Below, piece by piece: positions 37,498 to 47,044 of a stretch of 64,000 bases of DNA. Both the position numbers and the translations under genes were made by a program. How positions within the stretch are numbered: the first letter of the stretch is position 1; every line of letters starts with the position of its first letter. Source of the stretch: Entamoeba histolytica HM-1:IMSS (lineage: Eukaryota; Evosea; Mastigamoebida; Endamoebidae); assembly GCF_000208925.1 (NCBI RefSeq), contig NW_001914869.1, positions 95,842-159,841 of the forward strand. The letters are read 5' to 3'. Under the pieces are notes generated by a model. That model was not told the DNA's origin. It made no database searches and saw only the letters and a program-made list of their open reading frames with translations.

Positions 37498-40145
37498 GTG
37501 ATTGGTATTGATTTTTTTTTTAATTTTTTTATTTACTTCATTTACATTTAATAAAGAATCATCTTCAAAACATAATCTCATTGTAATTTATTCATTTTGT
37601 AATTTATACTTCTTAATATTACTAGTTATTTGTTTTATATTTGAGTGTATGAGTATTTAATATTTGTTTTAAGACGATTTATTTAATTTTCAATTCAATC
37701 AAAACAGATTTAAAATTTTTATTTTCATATTTATCATTCAAAAAAAAGTTAGATTGATTATTCAAATAATTCTTAAAACATAGGAATATTAAAAATAAAA
37801 TAACTTAGATGTTATTTTATTGTAAATGATAACTAATTTATTCATTTAATTTTATTATACTACTTTGATAAGACACAACAATACTTTTTTTAATTAATTT
37901 ATATTAAATGAAAATCTGACGTTGTTCAGATAATGTTAAAAGAAGAAATAAATTATGAGAGTATTAATATTTATTTTATGTATTTATTTTAATAACCAAT
38001 TTATTATTTGTTTTAAATTTTTTTTAAAATTTAATACTCTATTGATTCAAGATATAATACTATCCATTTTATAGGTTTTATATTCTAATAAACTGTAAAT
38101 TTACTTTTTCATCTTTAACATAAACAATGTTGTTTTTTTTTTAAATGATTATTTTATAAAAATTGTAAATAGTGGGAGAAATGAAGAATGAAAATCAGAA
38201 ACACACACAAACATTAATACAAAAATATAATAATCAAATAATGAAATATCAATTATTATTTGATTATGATGAAGTAATTAAATAAGAAATATACTAATTA
38301 ACATTACAAAGAATGAAATAATGTAATATGAAAGAATAATAAGAAAAGAAAAAGATATAAATGATTATGTTAATTATAAATGAAATTATACATAATAATA
38401 TAATGATAATGAAATATTCATTCAACATAAAATAAGAAAATAAAGATAAAATTCATTAAAGTTCAAATAACAACCAAAGAAGAAATTAAAAAGAAGAATA
38501 AAAAGACAATAATATAAAGAAATAAAATAAAATGATTTATTCATCAAACAAAAAGAAAAACTAAATAATAAAATAAGTAAAAATTAGGTAGTTAAATGTT
38601 AATAGAATTTTCATCTATTCTTCTTTCTTCAGAGAAAAATTAATACATTCATCAACTTGTTTGTAAACAGTACTTTCATTGTTTAATACATTCTCTAGGT
38701 TTTTCTATGAGTATGAGAATTTCACTTCTTTGTTTGTTTGATTTCTGCCTTAATTTTAAAGAATTTCATTTCCTCTTTTTACTTATTTTATGAATAATAG
38801 AGAATTTCATTACCACTACATTATTATATCTACTTCATTTTAGTCTTAATTCATAATTTATAAATTCATTTCCTATGTTATTATATTTTTTCTTATTTTC
38901 TTTGTTGATATTTATCATTTCTTATATTATAACATGTAATATTCCACTGCAATTAATTCATACACTCTTTGAAACATTACATAATACATTTCTTATTTAA
39001 AAGTCATAACAAAATAATAACTGGAAGAGTAGAAGTTTGAATTGTATTAGTGTTTATGTAGTATTTCAGAAGTACTATCTTCTTTCAAATAAAAGAATTG
39101 AATATGAAAATACACAAATAAAATATATTAAAATATAATGTAATATTTAATTCATTTGATATACATATTCAAACATAAATAAAGAAGAAATAAAATTAAC
39201 ATTGAAAAATAATACAAAAAGAATGAATAAATAATGAAGAGAAGCATTAAATACAACTCATTCATAGTTAATATTATTTAATTATTATTTAGTTCATAAT
39301 CAAATAATTGTTAATTGAATAATAAATTAAATAAATTGAATCTGATTTAATTTTATTATTTTCTTCAACAATAACGTTATTTTCTATTAATTCGTAACTG
39401 TTAAACAAAAAAAAACAATTAAAACAATTATGAATGGATAAAAACAACTAATCAAATCCAGTTTAAAATGTTTATTTCTTATTATTCTATACATAATTCT
39501 TTATCAACAAATTGATAATGTTTCAAATACGCTCGAACGTTTTGACAATATGAATTTCAGAATATTTTCACATAAAATAGAGACATTAATGTTTATTTAT
39601 CTTAACAAACACATTGGAAAATTCATCAAACAACTAGACAACTTCAATCAACAACTTAATCAACTCCAAAACAAAATGAATATAATTGAAATATCTGTGA
39701 TAACGTTATATTCAAAGGATGAATTTTCAAAATAAATGAAAAATGAAATGAATTTACTTTAAACAATGATTGTTGAACAGATAAGAGAAGAGAAAGAACA
39801 GTCAAAACAAGTAAATGAAAAATATTAACATGAGAATTAAAGAACATAAAAATAAAATTAAAACAAATACTATAAACATACTTTTTCATCATTTAATGAT
39901 AGAAGATATTTTTGAAAATACTCAAAAACTAAGTCATGAATATAATTAATTAGAGGATTGGTTGAAGAAGAAATGATAACAGAATGTTTGGTTCTTTTGA
40001 AAAACAAATAAGTTTCTTAAACAAATCAAGAGACATAGTCTTGAATGAAAGAAACACTACATTAATGAGTGATAAAGAATTTTGTTTTATACATAAAAAA
40101 GTGAAATATAATGACTATGAAATAATTCCAAACCAATAAATATAA
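37498..40145. other. Gene-poor AT-rich region with dispersed repeat and decayed sequence
   Basis: No intact gene is visible in this 2.6-kb stretch. It contains repeat copy B (38198-38574). The 61-codon frame at 39550 (ending ...QLQNKMNIIEISV) looks weakly coiled-coil and may be a relic. Upstream of the TLDc relic, sequence around 39950-40140 is interrupted by stops in all frames. I see no RNA gene. Confidence 0.6.
38198..38574 (-). repeat. Dispersed about 350-bp repeat, copy B (inverted relative to copy A)
   Basis: The reverse complement matches 2793-3143 across almost its full length, including AGTATATTTCTTATTTAATT and the GTTTCTGA edge. Copy B has an extra short segment near 38363-38390. 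Outside these borders the flanks differ, so this is an interspersed repeat and not a large segmental duplication. Confidence 0.8.
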
Positions 40146-40630
40146 GAATGGACAAATAGAAAAGTAGGAAATATTATATTTGATTCATATATTGATAATT
40201 GGAATAGAAATACATCGGTATTTAAACAAAGAATAATGTATAAAGAATATATAATAATTATTATTGAAGATTCAGAAGGAAATAAATTTGGAGGATATGT
40301 TAATGAGAAAATTGATAAAATTTATGGTAATTATATATATGATTCAAAATCATTTGTATTTTCATTAGTATCAAATGGAAGAATAGAAGGAATGATGAAA
40401 TTTGATATTAAAGAACCAGAATATGCATTTTGTTTATTTAATCAATCATTTGATTGTTTGTTTAAATTTGGAAATGGAGATGGTGATTTTTTGTTTTTAA
40501 AGAAAATATAAGACAATATCATATTATATTCAATATTCGTTTGAATATGAAGGAGTATCAAAATGCACTTTGTGGAAACCATAGTTTCACACCAAAACAA
40601 ATCATAGCAATTGAAATGATTCAAACTTGA
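40146..40630 (+). pseudogene. TLDc-domain gene relic, copy 1
   Basis: The frame starting at Trp (WTNRKVGNIIFDSYIDNW) and running through GGYVNEKIDK, DSKSFVFSL and EYAFCLFNQS is a TLDc domain of the type common in Entamoeba. It breaks at the T-run 40487-40492, which has six T where the second copy has seven. After that shift the frame resumes through KEYQNALCGNHSFTPKQIIA to a stop at 40630. The normal coiled-coil N-terminal half is not found upstream. The second copy is at 62394-63470 on the other strand. Confidence 0.8.
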
Positions 40631-40689
40631 TTAATTGAAAGTGAACGAAAAAGAATAGAAATACAATAAATGTTGTATACATAAATTCG

Positions 40690-41580
40690 ATATTGAAAAT
40701 GATACAAGTGTTTTGTAAGAACCTTTCTATTATTAATGATGTGAGAATAAATGCTGATTTTGACGAAATTATTTTTGAAAAATGACAGAATAATGGAATA
40801 ATATATGTATCAACAAAAATAAAAAGGGCAAAGCTATATTAAGAAATGTTATTTACCCATTACGTCATGCTATGACAATAGAAGAGAATGTGAATGGAAT
40901 AGATGTTAGTGTTAATGCACCTATTAATAATTTAACTATTAAACTAAGAATACCGAATATTGAAATTAAATTAATAAATTGTATTTCATATAGGAATTTA
41001 ACAATACACACTGATAAGAATATTTAAAGAATGATCAAATCTATTAATAATTATTCAATTTTTAATTATTTAGGAAAATCTATTTTAATTGATAATTTTT
41101 ATATTACATCATTTGAGTTTTACAATAGTGTTTACTGTGATAATATTCCTGATACATATGAATGGGTTATTGATTCTATAACAATAAAAAAATATTACAA
41201 TATATCTTAATGTAATTCCAGTGGGTTATGACTATAAGACTAGACAGCTACAATATTTTAATGAAAATGAATTTATGATATATATACAATGAAAGAGTGT
41301 TTCAAATAACTTGAATTTTATGAAATAGCGAGAAAAAATATTGAAACATTCAATTAAAATCAACCGTATTTTTAGAAAAAGTAAATTATTTAGAAAATAT
41401 TGATGTTCATTTGATTGTTAACAAACAAGAAATTTCTTTGAAAAGTTTATCAACTCAACATCAGTATTTCAGAAGGAAAAAAATGAATAAATTTAGAAAT
41501 TTTTTTATGAGAAGTGTTGGTGTTTATGACGATAAGAATGAATATTATGAAGAAGACTTCAATGATGAAAATTATTAATG
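40690..41580 (+). pseudogene. Decayed coding sequence of unknown family
   Basis: Coding-like segments appear in different frames separated by stops. One runs about 40846-41025 (YPLRHAMTIEEN, then NNLTIKLRIPNIEIKL), another about 41030-41208 (DTYEWVIDSITIKKYY), and an acidic end lies near 41520-41578 (DDKNEYYEEDFNDENYX-like). The pattern recalls the large Entamoeba families with an F-box-like start and hydrophobic repeats, but I cannot name it. It has many frame breaks and is not functional as it stands. Confidence 0.55.
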
Positions 41581-41703
41581 AAAAAAGGTAATTTTTGAAT
41601 TAAAAAGAAATTAATTTCGTTTCAAATAATTTTAAATGAGAAAAAAGATGTTTTTAAAACCATTTCAAATCCGATGTCTAACTTTAAATAAACAAAAAAG
41701 TAA

Positions 41704-42837
41704 TTAATTTCCGTATAACTTTTCGAATGGAGCTGGGTTTGGAATTAATGTTTCTAAAAATAATGTCATTCTATCAATAGCACTACTCATATTAGTTTCA
41801 TCTTTCTCATCCAAACCATCATTTAAACAAATACATTGTGGTTTCTTTTTCTTAATTCCATTAATAATTTTGAGGTTGTTTGTTCTATTATTATCAACAA
41901 GACCATAATAATACCATTTCTCTCTTACATAAACACCTTTGTTACTTTCAACTGAGTATGCCCCATGTAAAAATGGAATTGCTAAATCATTTCCAAGTCT
42001 GAATTTATGAGTTCGTGTTTGTTTATACTGATTTTGCCACTTCTCTTCCATTTCTTTTAATGTATCAGTTTTGAAGAAATAACAATGATGACTAACATAT
42101 GGATGTTTAACAACTTCTCCATTGTGAAATTTATCATTGACCAATTGATTTGATGTTCCAACACTTTTATGCCATAAATTTTGTTTCATTTTTTCTTCTT
42201 CTGGAGCATTCCATCCATTATGATAAACATTAATTTTTCCATCTTTTCTGCAGAAATGTTCTGGTTTAAGTTTTTTGCCTAATAACATATCATCATTTAA
42301 ATAAAGAAAACATGATGATAAATTTTTGATATTATGAATTGATACTTCTAGTGCGTTTGAGTTAAATACTGGCAAATCTTTATTATTAGGGAATATTTCT
42401 TTATGGTCAACTATTCGTAATTTGTAGTCTCTAAAAGTAAGAGATGAAGTATTTAAGAAATCAGGAATTTGTCCCATTGTAACAATATAATAATTCTTAA
42501 TATATGGTGCAAAATTATATACAGAACGTATAGAGTATTGTAATGTATTGTAATCTCTATATCTTCCTGCACCTCCTTTTCTTCCATTTTCCTCAAGAGC
42601 CTTACGGAAAACAGGATCACTTCCATTAACCCATAACCAAACAGCATCAATACCATTAGGACATGCCTTATTTTTAATCGCTGGAACATCAAAATACTTG
42701 ACGCTAGCTTTAACTCTTCTATCAATGATACTAAACTTGTTTGTTCCTTGCATCATTATTCCAAAATTAGCTACTACTAATACAACTACAAAGCAAATAG
42801 AAATACATGAAGTACAACACAGTGGATTTATCACCAT
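41704..42837 (-). CDS. Stealth-family sugar-phosphate transferase, copy 1
   Basis: The 377-aa protein begins with a signal-anchor segment (ISICFVVVLVVANFGIMM) and has all four Stealth conserved regions. CR1 is IDAVWLWVNGSDP. CR2 runs from LQYSIRSVYNFAPYIK to FLYLNDDMLLGK. CR3 is around KHPYVSHHCYFF and CR4 is CICLNDG. The family includes GlcNAc-1-phosphotransferase and bacterial capsule hexose-1-phosphate transferases. A Golgi type II enzyme adding sugar phosphates to surface proteophosphoglycans is inferred. The 5' half is identical on reading to copy 2, while the 3' half differs from it. Confidence 0.9.
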   Translation of the reverse strand: MVINPLCCTSCISICFVVVLVVANFGIMMQGTNKFSIIDRRVKASVKYFDVPAIKNKACPNGIDAVWLWVNGSDPVFRKALEENGRKGGAGRYRDYNTLQYSIRSVYNFAPYIKNYYIVTMGQIPDFLNTSSLTFRDYKLRIVDHKEIFPNNKDLPVFNSNALEVSIHNIKNLSSCFLYLNDDMLLGKKLKPEHFCRKDGKINVYHNGWNAPEEEKMKQNLWHKSVGTSNQLVNDKFHNGEVVKHPYVSHHCYFFKTDTLKEMEEKWQNQYKQTRTHKFRLGNDLAIPFLHGAYSVESNKGVYVREKWYYYGLVDNNRTNNLKIINGIKKKKPQCICLNDGLDEKDETNMSSAIDRMTLFLETLIPNPAPFEKLYGN

Positions 42838-42881
42838 CTTATTTGTTTTAAGTTCTTTTCTTTTTCAGAATAAAAAAAATT

Positions 42882-42981
42882 NNNNNNNNNNNNNNNNNNN
42901 NNNNNNNNNNNNNNNNNNNNNNNNNNNNNNNNNNNNNNNNNNNNNNNNNNNNNNNNNNNNNNNNNNNNNNNNNNNNNNNNN
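42882..42981. other. Assembly gap (100 N) between Stealth copies 1 and 2
   Basis: Exactly 100 N. On one side lies the upstream region of copy 1, identical to that of copy 2; on the other the 3' end of copy 2, identical to copy 3. The repeats probably blocked assembly, so spacing and copy number are uncertain. Confidence 0.99.
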
Positions 42982-43990
42982 CAAATACATTGAGGATGAC
43001 TTTTTGAATATCTTTATACACTTTCAAGTTATTTATTCTATCTGATGTGAATGAGCCATAGTAATAATTTCTTTCTGGTATATATATTCCTTTTCCAGTT
43101 TCTGCAGTGAACGCTCCATGTAAAAATGGAATTGCTAAGTCATTGGCTTCTCTAAATTTGTGGGTTCGTGTTTTGGCAAATTGATAAGGCCAAACAGACT
43201 CCATTTCTTTTAATGTATCAGTTTTGAAGAAATAACAATGATGACTAACATATGGATGTTTAACAACTTCTCCATTGTGAAATTTATCATTGACCAATTT
43301 GTTAGAAAATGAAACACTTTTATGCCAACTATTCTTTTTTGCTTGTTCTTCTTCTGGAGCACTCCATCCATTATAATAGATGTTTAATAATCCATAATCA
43401 TTGAAGAAATGTCTTATATCTAATTTTTTGCCTAATAACATATCATCATTTAAATAAAGAAAACATGATGATAAATTTTTGATATTATGAATTGATACTT
43501 CTAGTGCGTTTGAGTTAAATACTGGCAAATCTTTATTATTAGGGAATATTTCTTTATGGTCAACTATTCGTAATTTGTAGTCTCTAAAAGTAAGAGATGA
43601 AGTATTTAAGAAATCAGGAATTTGTCCCATTGTAACAATATAATAATTCTTAATATATGGTGCAAAATTATATACAGAACGTATAGAGTATTGTAATGTA
43701 TTGTAATCTCTATATCTTCCTGCACCTCCTTTTCTTCCATTTTCCTCAAGAGCCTTACGGAAAACAGGATCACTTCCATTAACCCATAACCAAACAGCAT
43801 CAATACCATTAGGACATGCCTTATTTTTAATCGCTGGAACATCAAAATACTTGACGCTAGCTTTAACTCTTCTATCAATGATACTAAACTTGTTTGTTCC
43901 TTGCATCATTATTCCAAAATTAGCTACTACTAATACAACTACAAAGCAAATAGAAATACATGAAGTACAACACAGTGGATTTATCACCAT
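42982..43990 (-). CDS. Stealth-family sugar-phosphate transferase, copy 2 (3' end lost in gap, frameshift at gap edge)
   Basis: The protein has the same signal anchor and CR1 as copy 1, and from CR2 on the same sequence as copy 3 (LDIRHFFNDYGLLNIYYNGW, then FAKTRTHKFREANDLAIPFL). The C-terminus with CR4 is missing because of the N block. Ten codons before the gap a T-run on the + strand has five T (copy 3 has six), which shifts the frame from KSHPQCIC to KVILNVF. Being so near a gap edge, this may be a sequencing error. The gene is a mosaic of its two neighbours. Confidence 0.85.
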
Positions 43991-44034
43991 CTTATTTGTT
44001 TTAAGTTCTTTTCTTTTTCAGAATAAAAAAAATT
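43425..44034. repeat. Direct duplication of 42272-42881 (610 bp)
   Basis: Positions 42272-42881 and 43425-44034 (offset 1153) read as identical and cover the 5' half of copies 1 and 2 plus their upstream DNA. Separately, 42982-43711 reads identical to the copy-3 stretch at offset 1216-1217 apart from one T. The 288 bases at 43424-43711 are common to all three genes. Confidence 0.88.
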
Positions 44035-44070
44035 AATAAAAACAAGACATAAAACATGCATAAATACATC

Positions 44071-45333
44071 TTAACTTAAATCAAATGCATTCTTTTCGAA
44101 TGGAGAAGGCTCTGAATAATATTGATTTAAAAATTCATTCAATTTTTCAGTCTCTGACTTAAAAATATTATCATTTCCAGAAAATCCATCATTTAAACAA
44201 ATACATTGAGGATGACTTTTTTGAATATCTTTATACACTTTCAAGTTATTTATTCTATCTGATGTGAATGAGCCATAGTAATAATTTCTTTCTGGTATAT
44301 ATATTCCTTTTCCAGTTTCTGCAGTGAACGCTCCATGTAAAAATGGAATTGCTAAGTCATTGGCTTCTCTAAATTTGTGGGTTCGTGTTTTGGCAAATTG
44401 ATAAGGCCAAACAGACTCCATTTCTTTTAATGTATCAGTTTTGAAGAAATAACAATGATGACTAACATATGGATGTTTAACAACTTCTCCATTGTGAAAT
44501 TTATCATTGACCAATTTGTTAGAAAATGAAACACTTTTATGCCAACTATTCTTTTTTGCTTGTTCTTCTTCTGGAGCACTCCATCCATTATAATAGATGT
44601 TTAATAATCCATAATCATTGAAGAAATGTCTTATATCTAATTTTTTGCCTAATAACATATCATCATTTAAATAAAGAAAACATGATGATAAATTTTTGAT
44701 ATTATGAATTGATACTTCTAGTGCGTTTGAGTTAAATACTGGCAAATCTTTATTATTAGGGAATATTTCTTTATGGTCAACTATTCGTAATTTGTAGTCT
44801 CTAAAAGTAAGAGATGAAGTATTTAAGAAATCAGGAATTTGTCCCATTGTAACAATATAATAATTCTTAATATATGGTGCAAAATTATATACAGAACGTA
44901 TAGAGTATTGTAATGTATTGTAATCTCTGTATCTCCCATCTCCACCCCTTTGACCATTTTCCTCAAGAGCTTTATGGAAAACAGGATCACTTCCATTAAC
45001 CCATAACCAAACAGCATCAATACCATTAGGACAAAATTCATTTGTAATAATGTCAACTTTTTTATATTTAACATTTCCAAATACTTCAAAACCATTTTTT
45101 TTATAAACCTCAGCGTTTTTCTTTCTTTCTTCCTCAAATTTATTTTTTAATTCTTCTTCGAGTCTAAGAGTATTATCCTTAATATTCTTTTCATGAGAAA
45201 GGATTGGATTCATATTTAATTTGATTTGAAAACTTCCTTTTGTTGGTACTAAAGTCAGATGAATAATGAATATTCCTATGAAAAAAAATAATGAAAAACT
45301 AGCAATAATTAATGGAGTTTTTTCATTTTCCAT
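44071..45333 (-). CDS. Stealth-family sugar-phosphate transferase, copy 3
   Basis: This 420-aa copy is the longest and looks intact. It starts with a different signal anchor (LIIASFSLFFFIGIFIIHLT) and a longer Glu/Lys-rich stem, then CR1 (IDAVWLWVNGSDP), CR2, CR3 and CR4 (HPQCICLNDGFSG). From CR2 onward it matches copy 2. The Asp-rich CR2 end (LYLNDDMLLGK) is the catalytic-type block of the family. Expected to be a Golgi-resident type II membrane enzyme. Donor and acceptor are not determined from sequence. Confidence 0.92.
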   Translation of the reverse strand: MENEKTPLIIASFSLFFFIGIFIIHLTLVPTKGSFQIKLNMNPILSHEKNIKDNTLRLEEELKNKFEEERKKNAEVYKKNGFEVFGNVKYKKVDIITNEFCPNGIDAVWLWVNGSDPVFHKALEENGQRGGDGRYRDYNTLQYSIRSVYNFAPYIKNYYIVTMGQIPDFLNTSSLTFRDYKLRIVDHKEIFPNNKDLPVFNSNALEVSIHNIKNLSSCFLYLNDDMLLGKKLDIRHFFNDYGLLNIYYNGWSAPEEEQAKKNSWHKSVSFSNKLVNDKFHNGEVVKHPYVSHHCYFFKTDTLKEMESVWPYQFAKTRTHKFREANDLAIPFLHGAFTAETGKGIYIPERNYYYGSFTSDRINNLKVYKDIQKSHPQCICLNDGFSGNDNIFKSETEKLNEFLNQYYSEPSPFEKNAFDLS

Positions 45334-45503
45334 TAAGACTTATTCTAATATTATTTTTGAGTTTTTAGATACGAGATAAAAAAATGATTATTCGTTTTAT
45401 AAAGCAAAAATCATTAAAAATTAATAAAAATAGAATTGTTCAAAAAGTGAATAAAATAAAATTCATTTTATGCACCTTTTATAAAATAATTGGAAAAATC
45501 TTG

Positions 45504-45511
45504 AAGGGTTT
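45504..45511 (+). promoter_or_regulatory. Telo-box-like AAGGGTTT before APS kinase
   Basis: AAGGGTTT lies 36 bases before the ATG at 45547. Same orientation and similar spacing as before EBP2. Confidence 0.4.
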
Positions 45512-45546
45512 TTATTGAAAAAATTTTAAGTTCAAGAAAGAATAAA

Positions 45547-46980
45547 ATGGCTACTGCTAAGATTGCTGAAGCTGCTAAATTCAACTATCCTGATATTACT
45601 CTTAATTCTCATGATATGGGAGATTTTGAGCAAATGATGGTTAATGGATATGCACCAGTTAATACATATATGTCTTTAAAAGATGTTCAACAAGTAATAA
45701 GTACAGGACATATGTCTAATGGTACTATATTTCCTAAACCAGTTGTTTTAACTTTAACTAAACAAGAAATAAAAAAAATAGAAAAAGCTAAAAAACTTGC
45801 ATTGAGAGGTCCAGAAGGTACTTTACTTGGTTTGTTAACACCAAGTGAAGTTTTTGAATTACCACAAGGAATTTCTAATAAAAGAAGAAATGCTACTATG
45901 GGAATTACTGGTAAATTAGAATTTGTTGAACCACCACCTCATTACGATTATACTGAATTAAGAAAAATTAATAAACCAACAAACCCATCTATTTTCCATG
46001 GTATCGCTTCTCCTTTACTTAAACCATCTATTGACCAATTAAAGTCTTTAGAAAAAGATGGAGTTAAACCACATATTGATATTAATGTTCTCAATATTCC
46101 AGCACCTCATCCATTAGTTAAAACTACTCAAAAATATTTCAAAGACATTACTGTTACTTCTCACCCACATGATTCTATTAAGTCAGAAGATGTTATTTTA
46201 AGAGGAATTATTGCTAAAAATAGAGGATTTAGTCATTATCTCGTTCCACAATGTTCTCCAAAAGAGGTTTCAACTTCTTTGAAAACAATTGGTATTAAAC
46301 CAGTTGTTTCAGCTACTCCATCTTATTTTGATAAGATGTCATCATCTCAATTAATTAATTCTATTCGTGATGGAACTGCTCCAAATGAATTATTATCTAA
46401 AGAAGATTTGGATACTTTTAGTGAAATTTATCCACCAACTGATAAACAAGGATTAGTCTGTTTCTTTACTGGTTTAAGTGGGTCTGGAAAGAGTGTAGTT
46501 TCAAATGCTGTAATTGAACGATTAAAACAACACACAAATAGACCAATTTATCTTCTTGATGGAGATATTGTAAGAACTAATTTATCTTCAGAACTTGGAT
46601 TTAGCAAAGCACATCGTAATATCAATATCTTAAGAATTGGATTTGTTGCAAGTTTATTAGCTCGTTCTGGTGCTATTGTTGTTTGTGCCCCAATTGCACC
46701 ATATCGTGAAATTAGAGATGAAGTTAGAAAGATGGTATCTCAATATGGTAACTTTGTTGAAATTCATAACGCTACTCCAATTTCAGTTTGTGAAGAAAGA
46801 GATAGAAAGGGTCTTTACGCAAAAGCACGTGCTGGTATTATTAAAGGATTTACAGGAATTGATGACCCTTATGAAGCTCCATTAAACCCAGAAATTTATT
46901 TGAATACTGCTGGTAAGTCTGTTGATCAATGTGCAAATATTGTTATTGACTATCTCACAAAGAAGCAATACATTAAATGA
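45547..46980 (+). CDS. APS kinase with degenerate N-terminal ATP-sulfurylase-like domain
   Basis: The C-terminal 180 residues are a complete APS kinase: P-loop FTGLSGSGKS, LLDGDIVRTNLSSELGFS, APYREIRDEVRK and the KGLYAKARAG loop. It makes PAPS from APS and ATP. The N-terminal 300 residues follow the ATP-sulfurylase fold (MGDFEQMMVNGYAPVNTYMS, AKNRGFSHYLVPQCSP), but the catalytic QTRNP-type motif is absent and the usual GRDHAGP stretch reads VPQCSPK, so that half is probably inactive. In Entamoeba sulfate activation takes place in mitosomes with a separate sulfurylase. No clear targeting presequence is seen. It diverges from Stealth copy 3. Confidence 0.93.
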   Translation: MATAKIAEAAKFNYPDITLNSHDMGDFEQMMVNGYAPVNTYMSLKDVQQVISTGHMSNGTIFPKPVVLTLTKQEIKKIEKAKKLALRGPEGTLLGLLTPSEVFELPQGISNKRRNATMGITGKLEFVEPPPHYDYTELRKINKPTNPSIFHGIASPLLKPSIDQLKSLEKDGVKPHIDINVLNIPAPHPLVKTTQKYFKDITVTSHPHDSIKSEDVILRGIIAKNRGFSHYLVPQCSPKEVSTSLKTIGIKPVVSATPSYFDKMSSSQLINSIRDGTAPNELLSKEDLDTFSEIYPPTDKQGLVCFFTGLSGSGKSVVSNAVIERLKQHTNRPIYLLDGDIVRTNLSSELGFSKAHRNINILRIGFVASLLARSGAIVVCAPIAPYREIRDEVRKMVSQYGNFVEIHNATPISVCEERDRKGLYAKARAGIIKGFTGIDDPYEAPLNPEIYLNTAGKSVDQCANIVIDYLTKKQYIK

Positions 46981-47044
46981 ATTGTTATTTGATCAAATTA
47001 AAAAACAACCTAATTTTTATTTTCAACAAATACATAAATTAATT

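Noticed and set aside
39550..39735. 61-codon frame with a short coiled-coil-like stretch
   Set aside because: Too short, no homologue recognised, and surrounded by stop-rich relic sequence; kept only as part of the gene-poor region.
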